Source of the DNA: UBA2108 sp002713215
GTDB lineage: Bacteria; Bacteroidota; Bacteroidia; Flavobacteriales_G; Salibacteraceae
DNA: 64,000 bases
Assembly: GCA_937891015.1 (NCBI GenBank)
Contig: CALAPY010000061.1
Span: forward strand, 50,044 to 114,043
Reading direction: 5' to 3'
Positions 44,050 through 54,452 of the stretch are shown one piece after another. Within the stretch, counting starts at the first letter, position 1, and each line of letters begins with the position of its first letter. Made by a program: the position numbers and the translations under genes. The notes under the pieces were generated by a model that saw only the letters and a list, made by a program, of their open reading frames with translations, was not told where the DNA came from and did not search any database.

Positions 44050-45094
44050 AATGTTTTTTGTACCGTTTAATATCGACTTCGGAGTGAAGTTCCGTGTCTT
44101 CAAAAATATGATTTACCAGATGTTCTGAATAGAAGGGTGCCAACATTACTCCTTTTGCTCCTAAGCCGTTAAATATAAATAGGTTTTTATGCTCAGGATG
44201 CTCGCCTAATAAGGGCCTACGATCACCAACCGTGGGCCGGATTCCGCTTTTTTGATCTTCGATGGAGTAGGGGCAGCGCAGTGTGTTTTTTAACTTCTCT
44301 TCCAGTTCAATTCTGGCTTTTTTAGAGATGTCATAACTTTTATTTTCCCAATCGTGTGTTGATCCTGAGCGATGAAAGCCATCGCCAATGGGCATAATAA
44401 AAAGGCCTTTGTTACGGATATCGGTTCCAGTAATTTCAGGAGCGTAGATCGTAAGTACATCTCCTTTTGTATAGGTAAGCGGTAGGTAATTGAAATGAGG
44501 ATGATTGAGATGCCCATTCGCAAGAATAACTTTTTCTGCTTTTATGGTTCCTGACTCCGTTATTACTTCGAATCCTTGCTTAAGGGGCGTTATGGAAGAA
44601 ACCAAGCCGGTAATGTGCTTATCGGCAAAATAGGAACGCGTTGAGTCCAGAAACTCTTCCAATGTCACATTCCCTGCATTTAGAACCGTGCCTCCTCCAA
44701 ATTCGCAGATTAGTTGTTGGTCAAAATTTTCGGGTAATACTTCGGGTGATAGGAACCTGGAATATTCATCGGATCCTGACTTTATAGACCAGTTGTTACA
44801 TTCTTCAACGGAAGAAAAAACCCGAATAATTTTTCGGGGTTGAAGAAACCGAGTATTTAATTTCTTTTCCCAGTGGGAGTAGAATTTATGCAGGTAAGGA
44901 ATCAGGTTATCTGCGTTGTAGCTTTTGCTGGGCTTTCTAAAGATCATGGGATTATACAATCCGGCGGCAACCAACGATGAGGATCTTTGATAGCTATTAT
45001 CTACAATAAGAAAGTCTTTCTTTTTCTGTGCCAGTTGAAGGACCAGCGCAGTTCCCGCAATGCCCTGACCTATAATTAAAGTTTCGGTTGTCAT
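44030..45094 (-). CDS. FAD-dependent oxidoreductase (DAO family)
   Basis: N-terminal Rossmann motif LIIGQGIAGTALVLQLAQ binds FAD; GVLTIY-like and GGGTVLNAG segments and the C-terminal SGIRPTVGDRRPLLGEHPEHKNLFIFNGLGAKGVMLAP belong to D-amino-acid oxidase-type enzymes (glycine oxidase/MnmC-like). The ATG at 45094 (MTTETLIIG) is the likely start; another Met lies three codons upstream. Substrate unknown. Its 3' end overlaps the epimerase gene, so both are probably one transcript. Confidence 0.85.
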   Translation of the reverse strand: MTTETLIIGQGIAGTALVLQLAQKKKDFLIVDNSYQRSSSLVAAGLYNPMIFRKPSKSYNADNLIPYLHKFYSHWEKKLNTRFLQPRKIIRVFSSVEECNNWSIKSGSDEYSRFLSPEVLPENFDQQLICEFGGGTVLNAGNVTLEEFLDSTRSYFADKHITGLVSSITPLKQGFEVITESGTIKAEKVILANGHLNHPHFNYLPLTYTKGDVLTIYAPEITGTDIRNKGLFIMPIGDGFHRSGSTHDWENKSYDISKKARIELEEKLKNTLRCPYSIEDQKSGIRPTVGDRRPLLGEHPEHKNLFIFNGLGAKGVMLAPFYSEHLVNHIFEDTELHSEVDIKRYKKHYGHTKN

Positions 45095-45113
45095 CGAAAA
45101 CAAAGGAAATAAA

Positions 45114-45146
45114 AAACCGCCTTCCGGAATGACCGGAAGGCGGTTT
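45114..45146 (-). terminator. Strong terminator after the 1096-residue surface protein gene
   Basis: Perfect 14-base stem (AAACCGCCTTCCGG with CCGGAAGGCGGTTT) around AATGA; on the minus strand it ends in TTTTTTATTT. It closes the transcript of the gene at 45169-48459 and insulates the FAD oxidoreductase. Confidence 0.9.
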
Positions 45147-45168
45147 CAAAAATTTAGATTACTATAAC

Positions 45169-48100
45169 TTATTCAACGATCAAACGAACGGTATCGCCTT
45201 GTTCACTTTGAATAAGATAAACACCCGACTCAAGGTCAGAGATGTTTAGAGAAGTCACCTCATTTCCGGTTTTAACAGTTTGACCTAAAATGTTTCTAAC
45301 TGTAACCGATACTTCCATATTAAACCTTACCTCACCAACATTATTAGGGTTAGGGAAGGCAACAAGGGGGACTCTGTTAGCAGTAAGTTCATTGATACCT
45401 ACAGCGGTTCCTACCATTAATGGACCAGCCCATTCGCTATGATTAGTGCCACATACATCCTGAACCCAAATGTGGTAATGGGAATTTGGATCTAATCCAG
45501 TAATCGTATAAGGATTGGTTGTAATTGCCATTACTGAATCTGTAGGTGTAGTTGAAGAATGACCTTTAGCCCATCCCACGTTCCACGAAGTAGCACCACC
45601 TGTGGTCCAAGAGGCAGTTAAAGACGTTGCATTAGAACTATCTGTAGCCACCAAATTAGTAGGCTTGTTACATGGCACAGGGCATTTGATAAAGTCATTG
45701 GTATCTCTAGGAAGAATTTGATAGCCTCCAAAATGAGGTTTACTAGGATCAAATTGTCCTCCAACACCAACTAAACAGAACTTTCCAATTGGTGGGTTAG
45801 GCATATTAGCAGCCCAACCGCGGTCACCATCCATTCTCATGGTAAAGGTGTCTGTTCCATTAGTAATGTTGAAGTTACCGAAGTTTGATGTAGGCCATCC
45901 GGTAGTATCTATAATTTCCCAATCTTCCAACTGAAGTAATTTACTTTCAGTGGTTTCATCCAACTTAGTTACAGGCATTGGCATTGGAACTGTTTTGTTA
46001 GAATCTAGTACCCAAATACTATCCGCTTCTGTCTGCATTTGGATATGACCATTGTAATGATCGATTTCGCCAAATACTCTCACTGAGTCACCCACTCTTG
46101 GAACATAGTCAGTTCCACTAAATCGAATTACATTAATACCATTTAACGGAGAGCTGTGGTCGTTAATGTGGAACTCATATCCGGAACCTGCTCTTCTGTA
46201 TGTAGGAGTGATTACTACCCCGTGTAAATAACATTTCACACCTAGTGAATCCGGAACACCGTCAGTATCAACTGTTCTTACAACAGAAATAGGGTATGTA
46301 GGGAAAACTTTAGCTGCAGCATCAGTCATAATAGTATCCCAATCAGACCAGGCACTCACACCCAGGCTAACACAAGAATCCTGTACTCTGAATACGTATG
46401 ACGTAGCAGCTAGTAAACCGGTAAACTTATTTGGGTTACCAAATACCGTAGTGGTCGAAGTGGTTGATCCCATGACGCCCCATTCAATATTCCAGGTATT
46501 AGAACCTCCTGATGTCCAACCCAATTCAATTTCAACATTGGTTTTGCTAACCGTAGTTAACGCACTTGGAGCATTACAAGTTGCCGAAGGATGAACAATG
46601 ATGTGGTTTTTCAATTGTGGAAGAATTTGGTATCCTGATGTATAAGGCGAACTATTGTCAAATTGACCACCATATCCTATTACATCAAATAATCCGGCAG
46701 GAGCAGCAACACTGTCATCTACATAGCTGTCTCTGTCAATTCTCAAAGTCAAAGTATCTCCAGCTTGAGTTATAATATCAACGTTATTTTGGTTGCCTAT
46801 AGTAGGCCATTGGCTTGCATCTTTCAGCTTAACAGAATCAATTCTAATGTAATCGGACTCTGTAGCTTCGCCAAGTTTAGTTACCTTTCTCCAGGCTTTA
46901 AGACCAGCTCCATTTTTGTGAACCTTGATTGAATCGGGAGTAAACTGCGTCAATCCATTGTACTGTGTTATTCTTCCCCAAAGAGTAACCGAATCACTTT
47001 CGTTCACTGTATAAGAAGGAGTAAATCCACGACTTTTATAAACTGTAACATGACCGGTTGCATCAAACAATTGGAAAGTATTGCTTGAGGAACTTAATCC
47101 ACTCATATCAATTCCGTGAACTACACCTGAAACCGCACACTTAACGTTTATAGAATCGGCAACACCACTTGTATCCTCGGTTGTAACTATTCCAAGCCCA
47201 TAGTGAGGAATAGAAGAAGGTGGAGGCGGCGGCGGAGTTGCGGCAACTATATCTTGCCTGTAGCGCGGCAAAAGCTGATACCCACTTGTATAAGGCGAGC
47301 TAGCATCAAATTGTCCACCAAGTCCAATAACTTTAAAAAGACCCACCGGAGCTGTGGTTAAACTGTCATCAATGTCAGTATCTCGATCAATTCTCATGAC
47401 TAAAGTATCTCCAGATGTGGTTTCAATGTCCACGTTAGCATTTGATCCACTAGAAGGCCATTGGCTTGAATTAATAACTTTAACAGAATCTATTTCAACT
47501 AAATCTGATTCTGTAGATTCTCCAAGAGAAGTAACTGCAGTTGGGGATTTAAGAGCGGCATTTGATTTTATTACAGCCATTGTATCGGGACTTAGCTGTG
47601 TAAGACCATTGAATTGACTTATGGTCCCTGCTACAATAACAGAATCACCTTCGGTAACTGTATAGGAAGGGGTAAATCCTCCAAATTTAAATACCTGGAT
47701 TCCACCCGTGGCATCAATTACCGTAAATTGGTTATTAGAAGATGATGTACCCGCCATATCTACTCCATAAACTACACCTATAATAGAACATTTAACACCA
47801 TTCGAATCAGCTACTCCGCTACTATTATTTGTGGTCAATGTGCCAATAGGATAAAGAGGGAAAGAAGGTGGAGGGGGAGGTCCTGCGGTACAAGCTGAAT
47901 CGACTTTACCAGGAGAACCATAAACCTGCTTACCGTTTACTATTTTACCGCTAACCGTATGGGTAGAAGCTTTCCAGTTAGCGCCTAGAGAATTATCTTT
48001 AGAGGTATCACAAAAAACCAAGGTAGCTCCACCGCCATCAGGAGAACCGGCACTAGTTCCTCCTCCAGGCCAAGGGCTATTATCATCGTATCTTAAACTA

Positions 48101-48459
48101 TCGATCAAATTACCAGAAGAATCTTTAAGTGCAATGGGTTCACCTCCATTAGACAAGCCACCACTTGTCCATTGACGAGCAGAAACACCAAAAACATTCA
48201 TAATTGCCGCAGAGTCAACGGCTATAACCAAATATCCATTGGCGGCAATACTCACATTAGGAAAAGTATAAACTACTCCAGAGGTAAATTTGTATCCGGT
48301 TAAGTTAATGGATGAAGAAGTCTTATTGTACAGTTCAATAAATTCCGTAGAATCACTTCCCGCTTCCGGGCCATTGTAACTGATTTCGGTAATTACGATT
48401 TGCGAGTAACTGATCAGTCCAACAGTTAAGGCAATAAACAGTGTAAATAGTTTTTTCAT
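45169..48459 (-). CDS. Giant secreted protein with lamin-tail, OB-like and Fn3 domains and T9SS tail
   Basis: A 1096-residue exported protein: signal peptide (LFTLFIALTVGLISYSQ), then a lamin-tail domain (IVITEISYNGPEAGSDSTEFIELYN...), three copies of a ~190-residue module with a shared pattern (GVADSNGVKC, VIDATGGIQVFKFGG, VVAGTISQFNGLTQLSPD, GGQFDASSPYTSGYQLLPR), two Fn3 repeats and a type A sorting domain (VAFPNPNNVGEVRF...LESGVYLIQSEQGDTVRLIVE). The modules resemble OB-fold DNA-binding domains seen next to extracellular nucleases. It is likely surface-bound. Function unknown. Confidence 0.82.
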   Translation of the reverse strand: MKKLFTLFIALTVGLISYSQIVITEISYNGPEAGSDSTEFIELYNKTSSSINLTGYKFTSGVVYTFPNVSIAANGYLVIAVDSAAIMNVFGVSARQWTSGGLSNGGEPIALKDSSGNLIDSLRYDDNSPWPGGGTSAGSPDGGGATLVFCDTSKDNSLGANWKASTHTVSGKIVNGKQVYGSPGKVDSACTAGPPPPPSFPLYPIGTLTTNNSSGVADSNGVKCSIIGVVYGVDMAGTSSSNNQFTVIDATGGIQVFKFGGFTPSYTVTEGDSVIVAGTISQFNGLTQLSPDTMAVIKSNAALKSPTAVTSLGESTESDLVEIDSVKVINSSQWPSSGSNANVDIETTSGDTLVMRIDRDTDIDDSLTTAPVGLFKVIGLGGQFDASSPYTSGYQLLPRYRQDIVAATPPPPPPSSIPHYGLGIVTTEDTSGVADSINVKCAVSGVVHGIDMSGLSSSSNTFQLFDATGHVTVYKSRGFTPSYTVNESDSVTLWGRITQYNGLTQFTPDSIKVHKNGAGLKAWRKVTKLGEATESDYIRIDSVKLKDASQWPTIGNQNNVDIITQAGDTLTLRIDRDSYVDDSVAAPAGLFDVIGYGGQFDNSSPYTSGYQILPQLKNHIIVHPSATCNAPSALTTVSKTNVEIELGWTSGGSNTWNIEWGVMGSTTSTTTVFGNPNKFTGLLAATSYVFRVQDSCVSLGVSAWSDWDTIMTDAAAKVFPTYPISVVRTVDTDGVPDSLGVKCYLHGVVITPTYRRAGSGYEFHINDHSSPLNGINVIRFSGTDYVPRVGDSVRVFGEIDHYNGHIQMQTEADSIWVLDSNKTVPMPMPVTKLDETTESKLLQLEDWEIIDTTGWPTSNFGNFNITNGTDTFTMRMDGDRGWAANMPNPPIGKFCLVGVGGQFDPSKPHFGGYQILPRDTNDFIKCPVPCNKPTNLVATDSSNATSLTASWTTGGATSWNVGWAKGHSSTTPTDSVMAITTNPYTITGLDPNSHYHIWVQDVCGTNHSEWAGPLMVGTAVGINELTANRVPLVAFPNPNNVGEVRFNMEVSVTVRNILGQTVKTGNEVTSLNISDLESGVYLIQSEQGDTVRLIVE

Positions 48460-48532
48460 AGTTCTTTATTTTAGTGCAAAAGTGTTTGTTGCTTTTGGAT
48501 TGAATGTTAATTCAATTTTAAGCTTGCCAAAA

Positions 48533-51500
48533 TTAAAACTTTATTGCAAGCACACATGTTTTCTTGAAATGGCTCACTTTTCCATTTTGATCATGGATTT
48601 CAAAGGAAATAATGTAGATTCCGGCTTTGGCTTTTAGGTTGTTATCGGTTCTACCATCCCATGTAATAGTGCCGGTTGTGGCCAACAGTTCATTGTTAAC
48701 CAATTGTATCATTTGCCTTCCTTCCACATCATAAATAGTTACATTAGCCACATTGCCACTATTTTCAAAGGAATAGTTGATGTTTAAAATGTCTTCAAAC
48801 CCATCATTATCCGGTGAAAAAGTTTCAGGTTCAATGACAATATTTTCACTAAAATCTGTTGCAGGATAATATTGTGAATTGGGTAAGCCGGGAGTGCCAT
48901 AGCTTACAGATTTAGCTGCCGAATGCCAATTGCCCCGATTTTGTGTTTCACGATTGTAATCCAATCTTTCCAGGCTAATTCCATCAGGGTTTTTAATTAA
49001 TACATGGTGCCAATCGGAAGAATAGTTTAAGCGATCGACTTCTACCGAACTATCGTTAACTAAAACAGCAATTCCTTCATCATTAGATAGTGTAGGCAAA
49101 GAATTTAGTTGAATAAATCGATTTTCGTCGCGAGTAGGATAGTGTTTTATAATGTCCGTGTTGTCCTTATTCAACAAAGCGAATTCTCCAGGAAGAAGTG
49201 TAAAGGGTTCTGATGAAATAAGCTGACATCCATCCAAAGTGTCTTTATTAATGTCAAATTCACACAAGAGCCAATTCTGCAGGCTGATAATCTTTTGACT
49301 TCGGTTATAAATTTCAACGTAGTCCGACTTAGCACTTGGGTATGGATCAAACATGATTTCATTGATAATTACATCTGATAACTCACTGGCCTCGGATAAT
49401 CCAAATTGACCTTTGTTGTTTTCTATTAGAAGTCCTGAACAATTGGTCAACCCATTGACTTCAACGCTATAAATAACTTTTTGAACCAACTTCTTATCCA
49501 GGTTTACAATCAGGTTATTGCTTCCATCCCGGGTGATTTTTATAGAATTAATTCCATGCGAAAATTTAAACGTTACCACATTCAAATCCGAGAATGTGAC
49601 AATTTGATCAAAGCTTAACTGCACTGAAGAATCTCCTACTGCACTTGCCCGAATAAGGTTTGGACCGTTTGAAGCGGGATTTAAAGTCTTAATGGAGTTT
49701 TCTGCATTTGGAGTTCCTCCTTTTTGATCAATAGAAGCTCGCCAATTTTGTTGATCACCACAAGGATTTTCCGGATCAATTATTTCCAGCGACCAGCCAC
49801 CCACTTTTTTACTGTCATCCTGATACCAGCTGTCACTGTATTCAACCAGGTGAATGGCCTCATCTTTATGATTGATTATAGAAATTAAATCTCCGCTGTT
49901 GTTTAACGAAGGCCAGGTACTTAGTCCTAATACAGAACCGTATTTACTGAGTTCAGATACACCATTCTTTTCGCAAATGACGAGTCTTCCATTAGGAACC
50001 AGAAGACCTCCCTGAAGGCTTTCCCTGGAACCTTTATCGGTAAAATAACAAGAGTCTAAACTGATCAATCGGGTAGATCGATTAAAAATCTCTACGTATT
50101 CATAGGAAGAAACTGTAGTCTTAGAATCATCAGGGTTTGGAAAGATTTCGCTAATAATGACATCCAATGGATTTGGATTTGACCCAATTCCAAAAGGCGT
50201 GTTATTGTCCTTAATTGCATTTCCAAAGCAATCAGCAACATTTGCAATCTTCAAATGATAAAGAACCCCGGGAGCTGGTGGAGCAGAAAGAACCAAATCA
50301 ACAAAAGAACTTGGGTGAACCAGAACAACATTACCGGTAATTGATAGTCCACCTGTAACCGTAAACGTTCCTGCAACCAGGCTGGCGCTATCCACTGGTT
50401 TGCTAAACTCCACCGTTAATAAATTAGGTCCAGAAATTCTAACACTTAGTACCTCCGGCTTGTTTGTTTCAGGGGCATTACTGAATATTGAGTTTTGTTT
50501 TCCGGGTGTACCTCCGTCTAAACTTTCCGACCCTGACCAATTGCTTGACCCACTACAGGGATGATTTGGATTGATTCGTTCGAGTGAAAACCCTCCATCG
50601 GTTTTATCCGGATCACCATACCACGAATCAGAATATTCAACTTCATCAATGATTGACCCGCTGCTGTCGTTTAGGGTTAGTATATCTCCCGAATTATTTA
50701 AGGATGGAAAGTCGACCAAGCCAAGCACTTTGCCATAAGGACTAAAAAGCCCGGTATCGGATATTGAACAAATAATAATGTCATCTCCGGGAGCCATTTG
50801 GTAGCTTGGAAGAGTTGCGCTTTTTGATGGATCAGAGAAAGTCCAGTCTTTTAAGTCATAAGTTTTTGCGGAGTTATTTAATAGTTCGACAAATTCTTCT
50901 ATGGGAAGTGCAATAGGGGGAGAAGGGTCGGCCATAATTTCATTAATCAAAATGTCTCCCTTATCCGCATTTGAAGATGATGGCCAATAGAACCTAAACG
51001 TTGCCCGATTCATTGTATTTCCGAATAAATCTTTTATACCATCAATATTTAAAAAATGAAGAGGGTCCTGACCAAGTTTGTTTTTGATCGAGAGTAAAAT
51101 CAAGCTGCTATCGGTTCCAACGTATTCAGCACTAGTATCCCTATAAAATTTACCCAACCGATCCAGAACTTCGTAATTTGTAGTATCACGAGCCATTACC
51201 GGATCAACCTTTTCACTAAACTGGATTTGAATTCGGTGAGAATCCAATACCTGGTAATTCAATATGTAAGGTTTGGTTGTATCAGAATAGTTGGTCCCTG
51301 TTACTCTTATACTATCAAACGTAAATCCATATTTTCTTCCCGAAGTGTATTTGCAAAATACACCTGAAACACTGGAGGTTGTATAATCTGAATTGTTAGC
51401 CGTACCCTCCAATACATATCCGCTGTGGCTCATTGAGGTGTCCGAAAAAAGCTCCCAGTTTCCAACGCTATCACGCGTCACCTTTATCCACCCACTTGGG

Positions 51501-51955
51501 CTTTTTCCCGCTGTGCCATCCCTGCCATCAATTACTAATGAAGAAGAGCCTCCCGATTGTTTATAAAGGCTAATGTCGTCTACTGTTCCTGTCTTTCCTC
51601 CTATTTTGACGTAGTACCCATTTAAGCTACCTAACAAATTCTTTTGATCTGATACAATATAAAACCTGGCGTAATTTGAAGTGGATGGGTCAAATGCCAG
51701 ACTAAACTTAAATTCCCAGGAAGCCTTATTTATGGCTTTAGACTCAGTGTATAAAAAGGTTGAATTGTTGCTGCTTGCATTGGTGTCGTTAAGTTGAAGT
51801 TCGAACCCCGGATTTACGCGAAAAAGGGAGTCGTCACCGCTCCATGTGGGATTGGTGGTAAAGTCGCCATCGGAAAAATCATCAAAAAACTGCCCCCATC
51901 CACACAATGGTAAAAGAGAGAGCAATAGCAAAAGGATTTTAAGCGGTTTTCTCAT
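48533..51955 (-). CDS. Giant secreted protein with three lamin-tail domains
   Basis: A 1140-residue exported protein with signal peptide (LLLLLSLLPLCGWGQ), an N-terminal LamG-like region, three lamin-tail domains (starting ILINEIMADPSPP, VIISEIFPNPDDS, VIINEIMFDPYPS) alternating with Ig/SbsA-like domains (VEFSKPVDSASL type), and a C-terminal FlgD-like/gliding-type tail (PETFSPDNDGFEDIL...NLKAKAGIYIISFEI). Lamin-tail domains in bacteria are found in surface and nuclease-associated proteins. Directly follows, with its own promoter, the reverse strand of asd. It probably acts with the neighbouring 1096-residue protein, which shares this domain. Confidence 0.8.
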   Translation of the reverse strand: MRKPLKILLLLLSLLPLCGWGQFFDDFSDGDFTTNPTWSGDDSLFRVNPGFELQLNDTNASSNNSTFLYTESKAINKASWEFKFSLAFDPSTSNYARFYIVSDQKNLLGSLNGYYVKIGGKTGTVDDISLYKQSGGSSSLVIDGRDGTAGKSPSGWIKVTRDSVGNWELFSDTSMSHSGYVLEGTANNSDYTTSSVSGVFCKYTSGRKYGFTFDSIRVTGTNYSDTTKPYILNYQVLDSHRIQIQFSEKVDPVMARDTTNYEVLDRLGKFYRDTSAEYVGTDSSLILLSIKNKLGQDPLHFLNIDGIKDLFGNTMNRATFRFYWPSSSNADKGDILINEIMADPSPPIALPIEEFVELLNNSAKTYDLKDWTFSDPSKSATLPSYQMAPGDDIIICSISDTGLFSPYGKVLGLVDFPSLNNSGDILTLNDSSGSIIDEVEYSDSWYGDPDKTDGGFSLERINPNHPCSGSSNWSGSESLDGGTPGKQNSIFSNAPETNKPEVLSVRISGPNLLTVEFSKPVDSASLVAGTFTVTGGLSITGNVVLVHPSSFVDLVLSAPPAPGVLYHLKIANVADCFGNAIKDNNTPFGIGSNPNPLDVIISEIFPNPDDSKTTVSSYEYVEIFNRSTRLISLDSCYFTDKGSRESLQGGLLVPNGRLVICEKNGVSELSKYGSVLGLSTWPSLNNSGDLISIINHKDEAIHLVEYSDSWYQDDSKKVGGWSLEIIDPENPCGDQQNWRASIDQKGGTPNAENSIKTLNPASNGPNLIRASAVGDSSVQLSFDQIVTFSDLNVVTFKFSHGINSIKITRDGSNNLIVNLDKKLVQKVIYSVEVNGLTNCSGLLIENNKGQFGLSEASELSDVIINEIMFDPYPSAKSDYVEIYNRSQKIISLQNWLLCEFDINKDTLDGCQLISSEPFTLLPGEFALLNKDNTDIIKHYPTRDENRFIQLNSLPTLSNDEGIAVLVNDSSVEVDRLNYSSDWHHVLIKNPDGISLERLDYNRETQNRGNWHSAAKSVSYGTPGLPNSQYYPATDFSENIVIEPETFSPDNDGFEDILNINYSFENSGNVANVTIYDVEGRQMIQLVNNELLATTGTITWDGRTDNNLKAKAGIYIISFEIHDQNGKVSHFKKTCVLAIKF

Positions 51956-51969
51956 ATTGATGCAGCTAA

Positions 51970-51977
51970 CAAATGTA
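51970..51977 (-). promoter_or_regulatory. -7 element for the 1140-residue surface protein
   Basis: TACATTTG on the minus strand, exact TAnnTTTG, 15 bases before the start codon. It is one half of a divergent pair with the element at 51986. Confidence 0.5.
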
Positions 51978-51985
51978 TGTATTCG

Positions 51986-51993
51986 TAGTTTTG
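51986..51993 (+). promoter_or_regulatory. -7 element for asd
   Basis: TAGTTTTG, exact TAnnTTTG, 32 bases before the asd start codon; only eight bases separate it from the divergent element at 51970-51977. Confidence 0.5.
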
Positions 51994-52024
51994 CGGCGCT
52001 TTAATTGAGCATTAAGATTACGAG

Positions 52025-53014
52025 ATGAAAGTAGCAGTAGTTGGTGCCACCGGAATGGTTGGCCAGGTGATGAGAGACGTATTGGATGAATTGGATTTTC
52101 CTGTAACGGAATTGATTCCAGTTGCATCTGAAAGGTCAGTAGGGAAAGAACTGGACTTTAAAGGCCAAAAGGTTAAAGTGGTGGGAATGGAAGATGCTAT
52201 CGCTTTGAAACCGGAAATTGCCTTGTTTTCGGCTGGCGGTAATACTTCAAAGCTGTGGGCCGAGAAATTTGCCGAAGCAGGGACCACGGTTATTGACAAT
52301 TCTTCAGCCTGGAGAATGGATGATTCCAAGAGGTTGGTTGTACCTGAAATTAACGCTGGATTGCTTACCAAAAATGACAAAATTATTGCTAACCCGAATT
52401 GTTCAACCATTCAATTGGTAATGGTATTGAACCCACTTCACAAGAGGTATGGAGTAAAAAGGGTGGTCATTAGTACCTATCAATCCATCACTGGAACAGG
52501 TGTTAAGGCGGTGCAACAGTTGAATAACGAAAGGGAAGGGGTAAAAGGTGAAATGGCTTATCCCTATTTAATTGATGGGAATTGTTTGCCGCATTGTGAT
52601 GATTTTACAGAGAATGGTTACACCAAGGAGGAAATGAAATTGGTGAACGAAACCAAAAAGATTATTGGAGATGACTCAATAAAAGTTACCGCAACTGCAG
52701 TAAGGGTTCCCGTTCAGGGGGGGCACAGTGAGGCCGTTAACATCGAATTTGAAAATGAATTTGATGTGGCAGAAGTACGTAAAGTACTGGCTGATACTCC
52801 CGGTGTTACATTACAGGATAACCCTGATACCAATACATATCCCATGCCCCGATACTCTGAAGGAAAGAACGAAACTTTCGTTGGCAGAATCAGGAGGGAT
52901 GAGACCCAGGAAAAGACCCTGAACCTATGGATTGTGGCCGATAACCTTAGAAAGGGAGCGGCAACCAATACGGTTCAAATTGCACAATACCTGGCTGACA
53001 ATGATTTGGTTTAA
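52025..53014 (+). CDS. asd: Aspartate-semialdehyde dehydrogenase
   Basis: Makes aspartate-semialdehyde from aspartyl phosphate for lysine, threonine, methionine and diaminopimelate synthesis. Seen: nucleotide motif VAVVGATGMVGQ, SAGG (70-72), the catalytic Cys126 in ANPNCSTIQ, and the active-site His in RVPVQGGHSEAV. Length 329 is the normal size. It stands alone between the divergent surface-protein gene and a decayed membrane gene. Confidence 0.96.
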   Translation: MKVAVVGATGMVGQVMRDVLDELDFPVTELIPVASERSVGKELDFKGQKVKVVGMEDAIALKPEIALFSAGGNTSKLWAEKFAEAGTTVIDNSSAWRMDDSKRLVVPEINAGLLTKNDKIIANPNCSTIQLVMVLNPLHKRYGVKRVVISTYQSITGTGVKAVQQLNNEREGVKGEMAYPYLIDGNCLPHCDDFTENGYTKEEMKLVNETKKIIGDDSIKVTATAVRVPVQGGHSEAVNIEFENEFDVAEVRKVLADTPGVTLQDNPDTNTYPMPRYSEGKNETFVGRIRRDETQEKTLNLWIVADNLRKGAATNTVQIAQYLADNDLV

Positions 53015-53025
53015 ATTGAGCCGTA

Positions 53026-54452
53026 TCAGTTCTGAATTCGCTTTAATACGGTTATCTCCTTATCATATAGAACCTCCCGGTTTGAAGTGTGTTTAAGACT
53101 ATCTGTTTTGGCATTAAATTCTTCTTCGGAGGTAATATAAAACTGATCATAATTGGAGTAGACTACATACTCGGCATCTTTAATTCTTGGAAACTCGTAT
53201 ACATTAGCTCTTAGCGCAATGTGCAGGAGTAATAGAGAGTGAGCACAAACTATAGCATCTGTAGGAAGTAATGACAATTGGTGATGAACCATAGAGACAT
53301 CATATTCTCTTTTGTAGTGTTCTTTCTGGTAGAATCGAATCTTAGACTTAATGGTGTAGTATATGGTGCTATCCATGGTTCTAATGGTTGAAAAGATGAC
53401 CATAATCAAAGCAGACCACCCCAATAGTGATTTCAATTTTGGTTTTCGAACATCAGAAACTACGTCGAAAATGCCAATGGCCATGATGGGTGCAAACTCA
53501 AAATTGTACTGAAGGCCGATTCCCTACATATAGTGGTTGTCGTGGAAGAGTTTTTGGGCATAAATTGGCAGAAGCATTACCAGGTAATGTGGCTTCCAGA
53601 ATAAAAAGGGTAGCCCCGAACAAAGTAAAATGATGTGTAGTTCTGCCTTAAGGTAATCGAGCTGTACATCATCGGAATGATTAACAAATAGGGCCTGAAA
53701 GGAATCAAGGGGATGTAACAAAAGAAACTTGATGGTCTCACCAGGAGTATGTTCCAAATAATGAAAGTCGAAGTGAATGTAGGAACCCTAGTAGGACAAG
53801 GCCGGCATGACATGAGAGATAACATAGAAGTATGCGGCCGAAAAAATGGAAGCAATAAAAAGGTATTTGCGCAAAAACAAATCTTTTCGGTAATGAATCA
53901 GGAGTCCTGCACAGACAAAGCACATCCACAACGAAATGTTCTCCTTGGAGATCAAAATGAACAACAACAAAGGGATGCGAATTTGATTTTTCTCTGTTGA
54001 ATCCAATGAAAAAACCAGGGAACCATAGCTACAGTCACTACGTTGCTTTCCTAATTATAGGAAAAGGCACCGAATACACCGAAAAACCTATAAGCTCCTA
54101 TACCACCAATTAGGAGTGCTATTATTTGAACAACCAATAAGGTATAGGTGCCAAAAAGCAACGACAAGGGTGAAAATAGAATCAGATAAAGGTCAAAGTG
54201 ATCGGCCAAAAGGTTTTCATTGTACATTTTAAATACCGAACTGTCGTTCCATTGAAAGTGAACGTAGTCGTACAATGCGTTGGTATACAAACCAAGGTCC
54301 AGCGCCGAAGTCCTGAAATTATAATGGTTAGTCAAGGAAATAAGGCAATAAATAGCTCCGAATACCAGGATGGTAAAGTAAAGGGAGTAAAGGGCTTTGT
54401 AGTTTTTAGCACCGGAACTAAGTCGATTTAAATAAGCAGTATAGCGATTCAT
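53026..54452 (-). pseudogene. DUF2079 membrane protein, decayed
   Basis: The gene begins with a polytopic membrane protein (NHYNFRTSALDLGLYTNAL, FDLYLILFSPLSLLFGTYTLL), the DUF2079 pattern, and reads through three in-frame TAG stops: 54051-54053 (SYN* then ESNVV), 53788-53790 (ALSY* then GSYIHF), and 53524-53526 (HYM* then GIGLQYN). A frameshift lies near 54015. All three stops are TAG, as expected from C-to-T changes of CAG glutamine codons. DUF2079 proteins are membrane enzymes of surface glycan synthesis; this copy is non-functional unless the stops are errors. Confidence 0.8.

Noticed and set aside
53749..54000. Plus-strand frame of 83 codons
   Set aside because: Antisense to the DUF2079 remnant; no protein-like pattern.
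53524..54006. Minus-strand frames as several short membrane proteins
   Set aside because: They are in-frame or one-shift fragments of a single DUF2079 gene, as the reading continues across the stops.
53026..54452. Amber recoding of TAG in the DUF2079 gene
   Set aside because: Other genes in the window end with TAG and the gene also has a frameshift, so decay is simpler; kept as a checkable note.
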